Below are positions 1 to 12,598 of a stretch of 38,245 nucleotides of DNA, piece by piece. The notes under the pieces are model-generated. The model was not told the origin of the DNA. It did no database searches and saw only the letters and a list, made by a program, of their open reading frames with translations. The first letter of the stretch is position 1, and each line of letters begins with the position of its first letter. The DNA is from Chromera velia (Eukaryota; Sar; Chromeraceae), in the NCBI GenBank assembly GCA_018398765.1, contig JAHBMJ010000160.1, positions 9,240-47,484 of the forward strand, given 5' to 3'. The position numbers and the translations under genes are program-made.

Positions 1-707
1 CCGCCCGCCCTGCTAATATATACTTATAAAACGAGCAATTTGCACCGCAGACGCCAAAATTTTTCGGGAGGCTCTTTAGTATGCATGTTTTCACTGTGTT
101 TTGACAAGTCTGTGAATGGTTTGTCGCGGGGCTCCACAGAGTAGCTTGGAAAGTCCTTCCGCGGCGCGGTGCGGACACGAGGAAACTTTCCTCCGCGGCG
201 TGCCGCGGAGCGGGCGCCCCGCGGCAGCTATAGAGTGGGGCCGCTCCGCGGCCCCGCGGCGTTTACCCACAAACGCTGCGGGCTTTATAGGCATTGTATT
301 CACATTGCGTGGGACCCCTTACGCGAAGAAACTGCAGGGGTTAGTGCCTTGGTGTGCGAGAAAAAAAATCGCGCATGCAACTTGAATCCCGTTCTCGCAT
401 GTGAGTGCCACATGAGTGCCACAATGCATGTGCCACAGAGATCAGCAATCGAAAGAAGACTGAAAGTGGTTTGTCGTGGCTGACTCACTGAGTAAGGCAG
501 CTTTAAATTAAGAACCTCCACATGTTGAGAAATTATTCACAGAAGTAGGGTTCTTGATGCAGAGCAAGATCCCAAGCAAAGTCTTTCTTTAATACTGACT
601 CGCTTACGATGAACTGACCTCCTTCCACTTCAATGAGACGGCTGGGTGGATAGATATCTTGCAACAGGCATTTGTGCAGAAGCGAAAGGCAGGGGAGGGG
701 TCAATAA
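1..707. other. upstream flank of the formin gene, no gene seen
   Basis: No convincing coding region is visible. Bases 150-270 are very GC-rich and hold short CCGCGG palindromes and hairpins (for example around 193-208 and 237-256). The stretch presumably contains the promoter and 5' UTR of the formin, but I see no TATA box or other recognisable core element. An in-frame TAA at 705-707 lies directly before the chosen formin ATG, so the coding sequence cannot extend upstream without a splice. Confidence 0.5.
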
Positions 708-1496
708 ATGGCTGTCAATATTGAGGCTCCGGCCCCCTCCCTCAGGCCGGGGAGCGTCGTGGTGGACCGGCAGACGCGGAGCTTCCCAGCCCTTCGCCTG
801 ACCCCAAAAGTGTGGGTGATCAGGACACCGCAAGTGTTTGAAGGGCAGAGCGGGCACATCGCTCAGCTGTTCTCCTTCCTTGGATGGGATGAGAAGCCGG
901 GAGAGCGCAGTTACCATGCTTTCTGGGACCTCTCACGGTATAGTTCTTATAGTGAGACTCACGAGAGGGGTGCTGAGAGAACGAGGACTTACAAAAGGCC
1001 GTGTCTGGTTGATCGCTTCGGCTCGAGACTTCGTCATCAGATTCTTCTATACAGTCTCCCAGAACATGGGCCGCCTCCCCTTCAGATGCTTTTTGATCTC
1101 TGTAGCAGTGTTCTTTTTTGGCTTTTTCTAGACAGGAAACACGTGGCGGTACTCAATGTGCACGAGCTGCACGCAGGGAAGCCGTGTGTGTTGCTCTGCG
1201 TTCTTTGCTGTCTGCTCCTTGCTTTGGGGGAAGCGGCATCACCCGCAGAGAGCATAGAGATCCTACAGGAAAGGCATGCAGAGCAGAAGGCATCAGGGGG
1301 GAGTGAAAAAAGAGGAGAGACGGAAGAAACTGATGGTCTTGGGGGAGCAGATGCAGACAGAGAAGCAGGAGGCAGGGGACGAAGAAGCAAATCCACACCA
1401 CGGTCCTTGATCGGATGGGTAGAGGAGTCTATCTGGCACCCTTCATCGCGACGCTACTTGGAGCTTTTCTTCTCTGTCCTCTCACCGGAAGCAAGG
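708..1496 (+). other. exon 1: PTEN-like pseudophosphatase domain
   Basis: The exon encodes 263 aa. The match to PTEN family order is recognisable: an N-terminal LTPKVWVIRTP segment, then RSYHAFWDLSR (PTEN H-Y-x-x-x-N-L), then EHGPPPLQML (PTEN D-H-N-P-P), then HVAVLNV at the catalytic loop, then PSSRRYLELF before the C2 domain. Where PTEN has the H-C-x5-R phosphatase loop, this protein reads NVHELHAGK. The nucleophilic cysteine and the arginine are both missing, so phosphatase activity is not expected. A phosphoinositide-binding role, as reported for plant class II formins, is an inference. A hydrophobic stretch (LLCVLCCLLLAL) corresponds to the helix after the loop. The donor at 1497 (GTGGGC) is a fair but not certain choice. 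Confidence 0.75.
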
Positions 1497-4400
1497 GTGG
1501 GCATCGATCTGCCATTTTTTACGTTTCGAAGTCTAGGTCCATGTCCCTCTACTTGGTTTTTCCGTATCTCCTCCCTTCTCTTCGGATCTCTGTGTATGCG
1601 CATCTCCACGTCCCTCCCTTCTTCTCTTGATGCTCTTTTTGATGCCCAGCCTCGAGCAGTCACACACTCAGATGCACAATGCAACGTACCATTCTCTCAT
1701 ACGTCCCAGCGGGAGAATTTCAGTCTGATTACTTTCTTTCTCCCCGTACTTTTGCATCAGCACATACAATGTCAGGCAGTCTGTTTGATTGGCTCATGAC
1801 CACCGAGGCACTATCCGTTGCTTCCCCCCCTACGTGCCTGCCTGCAGAGGACCATTGCCCCTCCCCGGTCGGTCTCTCTTGCCCTTCCTCTCCGACCGCA
1901 CCCGAGGGAGGAATTTCATCAACCCTCCAGACAGACCCCCGGGCTCTGTGCGGCTCCGTGTATCTTGCAGAAAGTGGAGATTGTCGCGATCCCTGGTCTC
2001 TTCCCCTTCAATGCTCTGTCTCCTTCTGGGGCAGTGGCAGAGAAAGGGGAAGAGACGGCCCTCCTCGAGGATCTCTCTGTGGAGGTTTACTTTCTCCAGT
2101 GTCCTCTTTCTTCTCAAAATGCGTTTTTTTCTTTCACGTCCGCCAGACACGCAACGAAGAAACGAGGGGGGCGAGGAGCCTCTGTGAGATCGCATCCCTA
2201 CCTAGGCTTGAAGTCGTTGCTTCGTTTGAAGCAGGCAGGTGGGGAGGGGGAGACTGAGGATTTGAGTGGAAGCACGGACACCAGCAGCAATCGTCGCAGT
2301 GCGAGTGTTTCCTCAAAAGCGCCTCAAGAGGATGAGGAGCAAGAAGAGACGGGAGGCGTGGGAGGCGCACCGTCTGTCTCTGCAGAGACGGCGATCGTCA
2401 GATCCCCCCGTGTGTCCCGCTCCGTCGGCAGGGAGACGGAAACCCCGGATCATACATGTGCCGATAGGGAGAGAAAGGGAGATTCGCCCCCTCCGCTCTT
2501 TTCTGGAAAAGGAAGACAGCAGAGACGGGTAAGAAATCGAACAAGCAAAAGTAAGCATACGGTAGAGAAGAGTGGAACGAGGATACCCAGGCAATCAGGA
2601 TTAAAGTCTGGGAAGTCTGGTTTAGGCATCACGGATGCACGCGGAGTATTTCCGCTTGCGCGTGTGTCTGCACCTCCTAGTTTTAGTGACGAAGAGGAGG
2701 GAGATGAAGTGATGGAAACAGTCAACGGAGGAAGAGGGGCAGTTTCCAGCAGTGGTAGCGAACGGGGTGATGGAGAAGAAGGTGTTTTTTGTATTCGGGG
2801 TAGCCGGGTAGAAAATTTGACTGTTAACTTTCCTGGGAGTTTTGTGGTTGGCACTGGGAGTTCCCCCCTGTCTGATGAAAGTTCCTCTTCCTCATTAGGC
2901 AGTGGCGTGGAAGAAGATGACCAGGGGGGGGGGAGGGAGAAGAGGAGGAAGGCAAAGAGGGGGGAAAAGGGGCGGAAACGACCCTTGTCGAGTTCAGCTC
3001 CTGTCTTATTAGAAGGACCTTCCTTGTGTGAGATGGTGCCGCTATCCGGTAGCGGCCTTTCCTCACTCACCCTCTCCCCCCCCGGAGCCATTGTTTCTGC
3101 CTCCTCTCCGGTGCCTCCGGGAGAGAACGGAAGAGGTTCAACAGAAGCAGAATCTGGGTGTAGAAAGCTGACGGCAGATCTGACGTTGGGGGGATTGAGT
3201 CCGGGGTGTCTGGTTGCAGGGGACCTGGTTCTTTTGTTGCGGTCAAAAGAATCGAAACAAGCCGCTCTCCTCCAGTGTCATTCTGGGTTCCTCAGCGGTG
3301 TATCAGACGAGAGGTTTGTAGGGTCGCCGTTGGGGCCCTCGGCAGGGGCTGAAAGATCCTCTTCCTCGTCCTCGTTTGTGGAGATGGAAGTGAAACTTTC
3401 GGCTTCGGACTTTGACCAGTCAGTCAGTCAGTCAGGCAGTCATCGAGTGGGGCAAGAAAAAAGGCAGGTTGGCTTGTTTCTCTTTGCTTTTTCTCTTTCT
3501 GAATAGTCCCACAGTGAGTCCTCGCAAGAGAACAAAATAGAAAGATACCCTTATTTATACAGCAATGTATCCAATTGTGCCTGCCTTGCATTTTCCCCTG
3601 CTCTTTGAACTGATGCTGTCCCTCTTTTCTTTCACTTGTTGTGCGCAGAATAAATTTGTATGTGGATATATTCACGCATCGCTCCTCTTCTGCCTGCCTG
3701 CCTTCCCACCAACAGAGTCAGGATAGAAGAAGACGGCCGGGTGCTTCCGGTGCCTCCCCCCCCTCCCCCTCCGCCCAAATCTGTGGAGAACGAGACCGAC
3801 CCCAACGCAGCCGCCTCGCAGAAAGGGACAGTAGGACGAGGAGAGCCCCCCCGCCTCCTCAAAGGAGGACCTCTATCTGTAACTCTGAGGTGCCTCCGTC
3901 TTCTTCGCCCCTCTAGGAGAGCCCTCTCGGATGCCCCCAAGACGGCTACCTCCGTCTCTTTCCCCGTCCATCCGCCTCATTTGCGAACTCTCTTTGACGT
4001 TCCAGTCCCGCCTGCACTTCCAGAAGCAGACGGAGGCAGAGGGCAGTCTGCAGACGTTCTGCCCCCCAACGGACATTCCGTGGCCCCTTTAGGTTCACGC
4101 GGGGGGAGTGTGAAGGGCTCCTCTGGGTGGATGGTTATACCCAGTCACGGCAGCTACCTGCAGCAAGTGACTCACCTGACGAGTGACCAATTTTCACGTG
4201 GAGGACAGCAGCAGGACGCAGGAAAGGGGGACGGTTCCTTTTTGGGAAGTTTTTTGGGGGGGTTCTTTGGCTCCTCTGCGCCGTCTGCCGTGCCGGGACA
4301 GGCCGCCAGAGCAGGGTACAACCAATACGACGAGGCCACGTTGAGGAGCCTAGGCATCGACCCTGCGGATCTGCAGGCACAACAATCGCCTGTGTCTAAA

Positions 4401-7400
4401 ACAACAGGTGCAGTTGAGAAAGCACCTGAAGAGCCCGATAGGGGTCGGCTGCTCTCTCCGCCCCGGGAGGGTGAAGAAGGTGTGACTGCTGCCAAGAGCA
4501 GAGACAGCTCCGTTGAGGACGCCAATCGTGTGTCGTCTCTTGTGAGGGTGTCCTCCACTGAGAAGGTTTCCCTTCTTGCAGAGGGAGGGGGGGCATTTGC
4601 TGTCAGGGGAAAACATCAGGCGGCGCGAGTGATTGTGCAAAGTGCCCGTAGGCTTCTAGGAGGGAGGGTGCCCCGGCTCTGGGCCCCCCTATCGAAGCCC
4701 TCAAAGGACCTCAGGGGGAAAGTCGAGTTCTGCTCTCGACACCTTGTGCGCCCGGATCAGGTCCGCTCATTTCACTCACTTCTGCTGCCTGTTCAATCTT
4801 ATGGTTCTGCGGTTAACCCAAAGTAATCTTCTGCTGATGCAGTTGAGAGGGAAAATGGAATAATAAGGGGTTAGAAGAAACTCATAAGATCCTCCTTTTG
4901 TTCTCTTTCCATCCTAGTCTTCTGCTGATCGTGTCAAGTTTCAAGTTTCTTATTGCTCCTCTGTCCCCAGACCTTCAACAACCGCGTCCACTTCTTGATG
5001 GGTTGCTCATCTGGTTGTTTCTTTCTTTGTGTTTCTTTGCCTCTATTAAAATAGATATGTCTGCACGCATGCATGCAGGGGTGGATGGAACAAATGACGA
5101 AGGAGAGCGGTCACACTGCCGTTGACGCAGCCATAGTGCTCCAGGTCCGTCTGCCTCTTCCGTTCCGCGGCTGAATGGGCTTTCTCTTTGCAGTTGACTG
5201 TTTTGTTCTTTCCGTTATTTCGTCTTTCAGTTTCCTTCCGGGATCCAATCCCATCAAATCATTCATCGAAATTGGACATCCGAATAGTCTTCGTGAACAG
5301 GGGAACACAGACCTTTAAGCATTGAGAGTCGCATTCGGATTAGACAATTGTGATTGAGTGGATTGGGTGACTTTGGGTGGGTGGGTGGGTGGATCGGTGA
5401 GTGAGTAGTGAGGGAGTGAGTGAGTGAGTGTGTGACTGGATGAAATAAATGATGAATGCAGATCACGGACAACGACGGAGCCCTCTCTCAGGGGATTGCA
5501 GAGGAGCTCTTTCCTGTCCATCGGCACTTCAACCTCCAAGCCGGTATCGTCACAGGAGAGGGGCTGGAAGGCATAGACCCAGGGGGGGCGGGGGCCTATC
5601 TGATGGGGGGGTGGGGGGGCAGGGGGGCCGCTGGGGCGCATTTCCTTGGGGGCTTTTCAGGTTGGTCTTCTGTGACTTGAGATTGAAGCTTCATCATCAG
5701 CTCTTTCTTGAGGCTTCTGGTTTGTTGCATAAACAGCAGGCGTAGTTTGAATGCTTCGCTTCTCTGGACAAAATCCCTCGCGCTCTTTCTTTTCTTTTCT
5801 TGTGTTTCAATGCACATGCATGTCGTCCTCCCCCTCATGACCCTCTTGTCCTTCTCTCTGCTCTCTGGCGTGGGCGAATGCGTGCATGCATGCATGCAGC
5901 TTCTGTCTCCCCGGGGGCATTTCGTTCTCCCTTTAGCAGTCCTCCTCGAGAGGGGTTTGCTGGAGCGGGAGGAGGAGGGTACGAGTGGCAGTTCGTTCAT
6001 ACGCATCACCATCAGACAGGAGAAGGAGAAGCGGATGGAAGAGGAAGCGAGGCACCCCCGTGGCCTGGTTCTGCTCCGGGCATAGAGGACGGACATTGGG
6101 TCGCAGGAGCAAGGGGCCAAGACCGGCGTGTTCACAGTGGGAGTGCTGGGAGCTTTCCGGGGTCTGTCAATGAGGTTGAGGAGGGAATGGCAGACGGGCG
6201 AGGGGGTGAGAAAGAAAGGGGGTCTCTGGTCTCTGCAGCTTCGACTTCTCATTCCCCCCCCATGGCGGGGGGTCCCTATGCACCATCCACAGGCCCTCCG
6301 TATGGCGGTGTGGCTCTTCCCGGAATGCAAGGGGGTGCTTTCGAATCTCAGCACAGGGACGATCAGGAGCAAGCCGGTAGCACAACGCCCAGACAGAGAA
6401 ATCCTCTTCCTCCCCTCGCCCCTCCTGCTGCCATTTCAACAGACTTGGGAGGACACAGACGAATGCGAAGTGACGGCACGGCGTCACATGGCCACAGTGC
6501 AAAAGGGTCTGCCTGGTTGGCCGCACACCGGGTTGGCACCCCGACGGCGTCTACTCCCAACACCACCACCCATGCATATCCATATCCTGCGAGATCCCGC
6601 CCTCCCCTTCCAACACACTCGAGACATGGAGACACGGAGACGGACAACGCTTCCGTCTCCGCCTGTTCTCCTCCCGCAGACGACCCAGGCGATTCAGCCT
6701 CCATCGTTGCAGCAGCACACACACAGGGGGGGATATTGGGAAGAAGTGCGACTTGCGCAATCGGTATGAGACCTCCGAGATTGGGGGGCACAAGCGACAG
6801 GGAAATGAATTTTCTCTCGCCAGCACCATACTATGATGGCCCCGCCCCTTCTTCCCGCCTGTCCGTCCAACGTCCCCCCCCCTCCCACCGAAAAAGCCTC
6901 GCCCCCGTTCCCCAGAGGGCCGGGGACTCCCGAGCGAGGGGGGGAAGAAGGGCGCCTGGCAGCTCTTCTGTGGTGGGTGGGGGTTCCTCTGTCAGGGGAG
7001 GGAGCAGTTTTGGGGGTCTGGGCACTGAAGCGTTGTGGCAAACGCTGGGAGGGCATGGGGTGCGAACCCCACACCATCATCATCACCACCACCATCATCC
7101 TCATCACCATCACTTGTACAACAACGTGCGCATGTCTGCATCTCAGTCGGAGGCCCTAAATTCCTCGCCCTCGCCTTCTATTGTCGTCGGGGGGCCTGGC
7201 AGGGGAAGTGGGGTCGACGTTGGCGTTTATCTGCACGCGGCATCAGACTCCCCGTCTCTCGAATTTGAGGCGACCGTCACTGACGAGAACGACACAGACA
7301 CGGCTGTAGGGGGGGCATCGTCGGTTGATCCTCGTAGGGCGCAATCGATTGCTGTTCCACTAGGGGGAGTGGAGACTAGTGGTCCGCTGAGATCGTCGAT

Positions 7401-9254
7401 GACGCGTCTGTTGAAGAAGCAGCAATCCGAAGGAGCGGCACAGACCCCCCATTCCGCTCCGTCTCCCTCCGCAGTCCTGGCAGCCTCCCTTACCCCCTCA
7501 CTCCCCCCTTCGCGCACTCGAAAGGTGAGTGCCTGGGAAGAGGATGAGGCCCCTCCTGACTATTTCGCACAGGGGTCGGCAGGAGCAGCTGCAGAACCTT
7601 CTTCGTCCTCTGTCGCTGCGTCGGTGTCTGCTCAGCAGCAGAGAGACGAGGGAGTGCGTGAGGGTAGTGGGATAGGAAAAGAAGGAGACAGACGGACAGC
7701 CGGAGACGGCAGACAACCCACTTCCCCGCCAGTCCCACAGACCGAGTGGGATTCACCTCCTTCATACGACTATGAGGAGAAGATGGGATTTGTGGGTCTG
7801 TCTGCCTCGGGACGTTTTGACGAGAGTGGGAAGGGAAGAAATGGAGACGGCAAAGGTGAAGTTGGAGAGCAAGAAGGCGGGACGGTGGGAGAAGACGACT
7901 CGAAACGTTCGCCTGAGGAGGAAGAAGGGAAAGAGAAAGAGGGGGGAGAGACGGCACAACCTCCTCCTGATTCGTTCATTTCGATTGTGCAGGAGATGAA
8001 AAAACGTCTTTACGAGCGCCCAGCTCAGTCTGTCCAGCAGGCTGCTGAGCAGAAAGGAGAACACAAAGAAGCTTTGAAACAGCTGACGTCAAAACTATTC
8101 CAAGTAGTCCGAAGACGAAAAGAGCAATTCGAAAGTGGGGCAGGAAAGCCTACAATTGAGGGCACAGGAACAGGAGAGGGCGCCCAGTCTGTGCCTCCCG
8201 TCTTCAGAGGTTTGAGAGAAGTCAGAGAGATGAAGGGGTTTGTAGCCGAACTAGTAGAAAAATTCGAGCTAACCAAGAAAGAAGGACAGCCAAATGCAGA
8301 CACACAGCAACACCCCCCCCCACGCCCTCTCAGATCGTCCTCAGGGTCAGGATCCCCCCCCGCAGGATCTTCCGGGGCTTCCCTTGCTCACGCACTGCTG
8401 ACCAAAACACATTCAAACCAGAGCCAGAGTTCATCACTCACCCCCTCGTCTCGCAAACCTCTTCTCCAGTTTTCCTCACAGGATGCGGGGGGTAGTGCTG
8501 AAGGTGAGGGGGAGGGGGAGCATCTAGAGAAGGAGCTCCATGCACTTCACCTTCTCCTCCAGAGAGCCACTGCGTTGGTAGGACACGACGTGGATTTCAG
8601 AGAGTTGCTCGAATTATGGGAGCTTCTCGGTGCCAGTGTAGCACCCAGTCGGGCAGAGGAGGGGGCAGAGACGGGAGGGGTAGACGCACCTCCGAGGATT
8701 CCACGACTAAAACTCTCCGGAGGAAATACCGCGCCCCCGAAACGCCGCGCCTCTTTCCGGCCTCCAGTGCCCTCCGGTGGTTTGCCTGCCCCTCCTCTTC
8801 TACCCGCCTTCCGCACTGCACGGTCAGCCTCTGTCAGTGCAGGAGGGGATTTGCCCGCAGGTCTCTCAGGAGAGGGAGAGGGAGACGTTGATGGGTTGCT
8901 TCCTGTCGACGAAGAGAAGGAGAGGGAACACAGACCCCCTCGTACAAAACCACCCCCCATCGTGCTGCAAAAGTTTCCTTCTCAAGGCCTCCCACTGACT
9001 CCGAAGGACCCCGAAGCAGAGGGAGGAGAGCAGGGAGACGGCGCTGTCTTCGTGCCAGGGGAAGTAGTCGCAGATCATGATGGGAGCCACCGTGCGCACC
9101 CTCCGGTGCAGAGCCTGCCGATGAAGGCGCGCCCCCCGCCTCCAAAAGAGACCAAGCCGCCTGGGTCTGGAGACACCTGTCAGTCAGATGAAGCCTTTCT
9201 TTTTGTTTTGTGCGTGTTCTTCTTTTACTTCATTCCTTGAATGCAACTGAACAA

Positions 9255-9285
<31 letters not shown>

Positions 9286-12200
9286 GAGCGGCCACGTTTT
9301 GCTTTTCTCCGTTCCAAATATGCGTCTTGGACGGACGCTCCTTTTCCCCCTCGACCCTCAGTCCTCTTCTCTCTTTCTCCCTTTCCCTTTCCGTGCAGCG
9401 GCTGCCGGGGAAGGCGACGGAGAGGCAATTCTGGAGCCCCGCGGGCCCTCAGGCGCTCTTCCTGGAACAGACACGCCTGCTGAGGGTCTCCCTCCAAAGA
9501 AGAAGCCGCTTCCCCTGAAAGCAAAGCCCAAAATGCCAACAACAGCACAAGAGGCGACCGGAGAAGAGGAACCAGAGAGCGCAGAAGGAGCAGAAACAGA
9601 CCTCTCGGCAGGCTTTCCTGCTTCTTCTACAGGTCCTCCAAAAGCCAAAGGCAAAATTCCTCTCGCCATGAAGGCAAAAATCCCCCTTGCCCCCCGACCC
9701 CCTCCACTGTCGAATCAATGCGACGCCTCTCCATCTTCAGACCTCACAGACCCATCAAAACAGCCGCCTCCTGCCACAGAGGGACACGCAAAAGCGAAAA
9801 CGCCATTACCCCTAAAAGCAAAGGCCCCCCCCGGCTCGGTTCCCACTGCACCCGACGGGAAAGCCAAAACACCACTCCCTCTCAAGGCAAAAGCCCCTCC
9901 TGGTGCTGTCCCAACTGCCGGAGACGGAAAGGCAAAAGCGCCCCTTCCTCTCAAAGCCAAAGCTCCTCCAGGCACAACCCCCGCAGCTTCAGACGGAAAA
10001 GCGAAAACCCCGCTGCCCCTGAAGGCGAAAGCTCCGCCCGGCTCCGCCCCCGCAGCAACAGACGGAAAGGCAAAAGCGCCCCTGCCTCTAAAAGCAAAGG
10101 CTCCCCCCCGGGCCACTCCCTCAACCCCTGCTGAGGGAGGCAAGGTTCCCTTGCCCCTGAAGGCAAAGGGCCCCCCCGGGGCTGCTCCAGGAGGGAAAAC
10201 AGCCCTTCCCGTGAAGGCCAAGGGGGCACCGGGGGGCAGCCTGCCGCTTGCAGCAAAGCCCCCCCCGGCTTCTAAGGGGCCAGGACCACCTCCTGCGAAG
10301 GGAAAGGGACCCCCCCCGCCCAGCAAAGGGAAGTCGGGTCCCCCACCGAAGGGCAAAGGGAAGGCTGTTGCTCCCCTTGGGGGAAAGAGCGCAAAGGACG
10401 ACCCTGCCCCTTTGGGCCGTAGGATTCTGTGGAAAGCCCTGGACTCGGAGGCTGTGTCCGACACGATTTTCGGTCAGATGTCCGAGCTCGAGGGGGGAGG
10501 AGCCAGGAGGGGGGGGTTTGTGGACATGGCCACTTTGTCGAAGGTGTTTGTGAAGGTGAAGAAGAAGAAAGAGGAGGACAAGGAAGATGGGGAGAAGGAA
10601 AAGAAGCCAACGAAAAAGGAACTGCTGGATGGAAAAACAGCGACAAACATGGCCATTGTGTTCAAAGGGCTGAAGACTCCATTGGAGGTCCGTGAAGATG
10701 GAACGAACAGAGTTTTGTTTACGAATCTCATTTTTTTGCCTGCCTGCCTGCCTCCCTGCCTGTCTTGTCTTTCTCCTTCTTTTCTTCCAGGTTTGCATCC
10801 TGGTTTCACGGCTTCCTTGCTGAGGGGAGAGGCCTTTTCGTCTGTGTGATCGGTCAACCAGATTTGACATCTCAAAGTATTGACTGGTTTGAATATGACT
10901 GAACCGTATAATGTTTGTTTTGTCATCCGATAGTCCAACGCATTCATTCATTGTGACCGGATCTTGCAGGAGTGTCTCTCTGGGTTGCTCCTCCTTGACA
11001 GCTCCAAAATGGGCCTGGACGACATCGAAAAATTCTCTAACGTCAGTCGGCCGACTGTGTGTGTTCTTGTGCACATTAATCTCTCTGGCTTCCTTTTGAA
11101 CAGCCTGGGGAACGCTCGATGTTCCTGTTGTCTTCCATGCCTTCTTCCTGTGTCTTGTGGAAACGTTTTTTGGAATTCAAAAAGGAAACCGGTGTCGATG
11201 TTGTCATGCGTGTTCTCTCAAAAAGTCTACATTTCGTTCTGGCTCCTCTCGTCTCCTCTCTTCTTGTACGCTCACGTTGTCGAGGCAACAGTCAAGCATT
11301 TGCGGACGCAAAGTGATTCTTCCTTCTCTCTTACCCGTCTGTCTGTCCGTCTGTGCTTCAGGTGATCCCCACAGATGAAATCCGAGAGAAGCTGAAGGGA
11401 TACGACGGGCCGATGGAGGAGCTTCGGGACATCGAGCAGAACGCCATGAAGGTCATGAAAGTGCCCATGTGAGTTCATCAAGAAGAGCAGGGGGGATGGG
11501 GGGAAGGGGGGCTTTCCTGCCCTGCCAATGTGGACGCCCACAGTCTGTCTGGCTGTACGATGCATCTTCAGAACAAAGCAATTAATCAGACAGCAATCTC
11601 TAGGCAGGATGGATGTGCTTGCCCTCCGTTTCCTTTGATCGAACTCTCTTTGTGAGAGAGGATGCCCCTACATCCATTTCCTTTCCCCATCAGATTTCTT
11701 TGTGCCTAAAGAGCTTTCTTTGCTTTCTTTCCTTCGGTTCTTCGCTCACCCGACTCAAGTTGGATTGTCTTTTTCGGTCACTCTGTGAGTGAGTGCACCG
11801 AGTGAGTCCATATGTGTGCCTCTCATCTCTTTTTTCTCTCTTTCAGGGCCAGCCAGCGGCTTCGAGTCCTTCGAGTTGGGCATATTCTCTCTGCAGCTGT
11901 GAGAGACGTGGAGGAGAATACCACGGTGATGGAACGGGCAGCGAAACAGTGCAGAGCGAGCGCGAAACTCCGACACGTTCTCTGGCTGACACTTCTGTGG
12001 GGTAACCAGGTCGGGCGATTTTCGTGCCTGTCGTACTGAAAGGCAGAAGTGTGGGGAGACAGGAAGGGGCAGAGGGGTGACGGCCGGTTCTGAATGGGCA
12101 GAGGAAAGGTGTTGAGTCTGTCTGTCTGACAGCATGTTTGTGTGTGTTCGTGCTTGTTCATCAGTCATGCAGTTATATGTCCAAGAAGACAATTAAGCAG

Positions 12201-12561
12201 GAATGAATTCCCTTGCTTACAGAGTTTTGGCCTCTTTTGTGATTGCTTCCTTGCTCACATCGATCCGTCATTCATTATGTTGTGTTGTCTCTCTTTCGTT
12301 GACACAATGTTAGCAGTCTCTTAGGAAATTTTTGAACATATCGTGGAAGTCTTCTTTCTTCTCTGCATCCTGATGCCTCCTTCCTGTCTGTCGATGGATG
12401 CAGGTGAATTTCGGGTCCAGTGACAAGATGGTCGTGAGAGCGATCACGCTGGAATCGGTCCTGAAACTGCAGGACTTCAAGACCGCACATGACATGACTG
12501 TCAACGCAACGCACTGGCTGGCCTGCCACACGGTCGGTCGGTCAGTCGGGCATTTCTTTTC

Positions 12562-12598
<37 letters not shown>

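Larger units (their letters stand above)
3716..9178 (+). other. formin linker region (exons 3-6)
   Basis: About 1,460 residues of mostly low-complexity sequence rich in Pro, Ser, Gly and Glu, with scattered ordered-looking stretches. Examples are a 22-codon exon at 5079-5144 followed in phase by ITDNDGALSQG at 5462, and a predicted helical stretch around 7980-8290 (VQEMKKRLYERPAQ, LREVREMKGFVAELV). I recognise no named domain in it. Phases at 4760/5079, 5144/5462 and 5660/5900 all agree, which supports these exons as real despite the low complexity. Confidence 0.7.

Noticed and set aside
2529-2536. GTAAGAAA donor-like site in exon 2
   Set aside because: No good acceptor in phase nearby, and the frame stays open to the C2 end; kept only as a caution.
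2450-3091. 213-aa minus-strand reading frame
   Set aside because: Lies antisense to the formin C2 insert and is Pro/Ser/Leu low complexity; it mirrors the plus-strand composition.
9715-11074. Long minus-strand frames (249 and 317 aa) rich in Gly, Ala and Phe
   Set aside because: Antisense to the FH1 repeats and FH2 start; the repeats produce the apparent openness.
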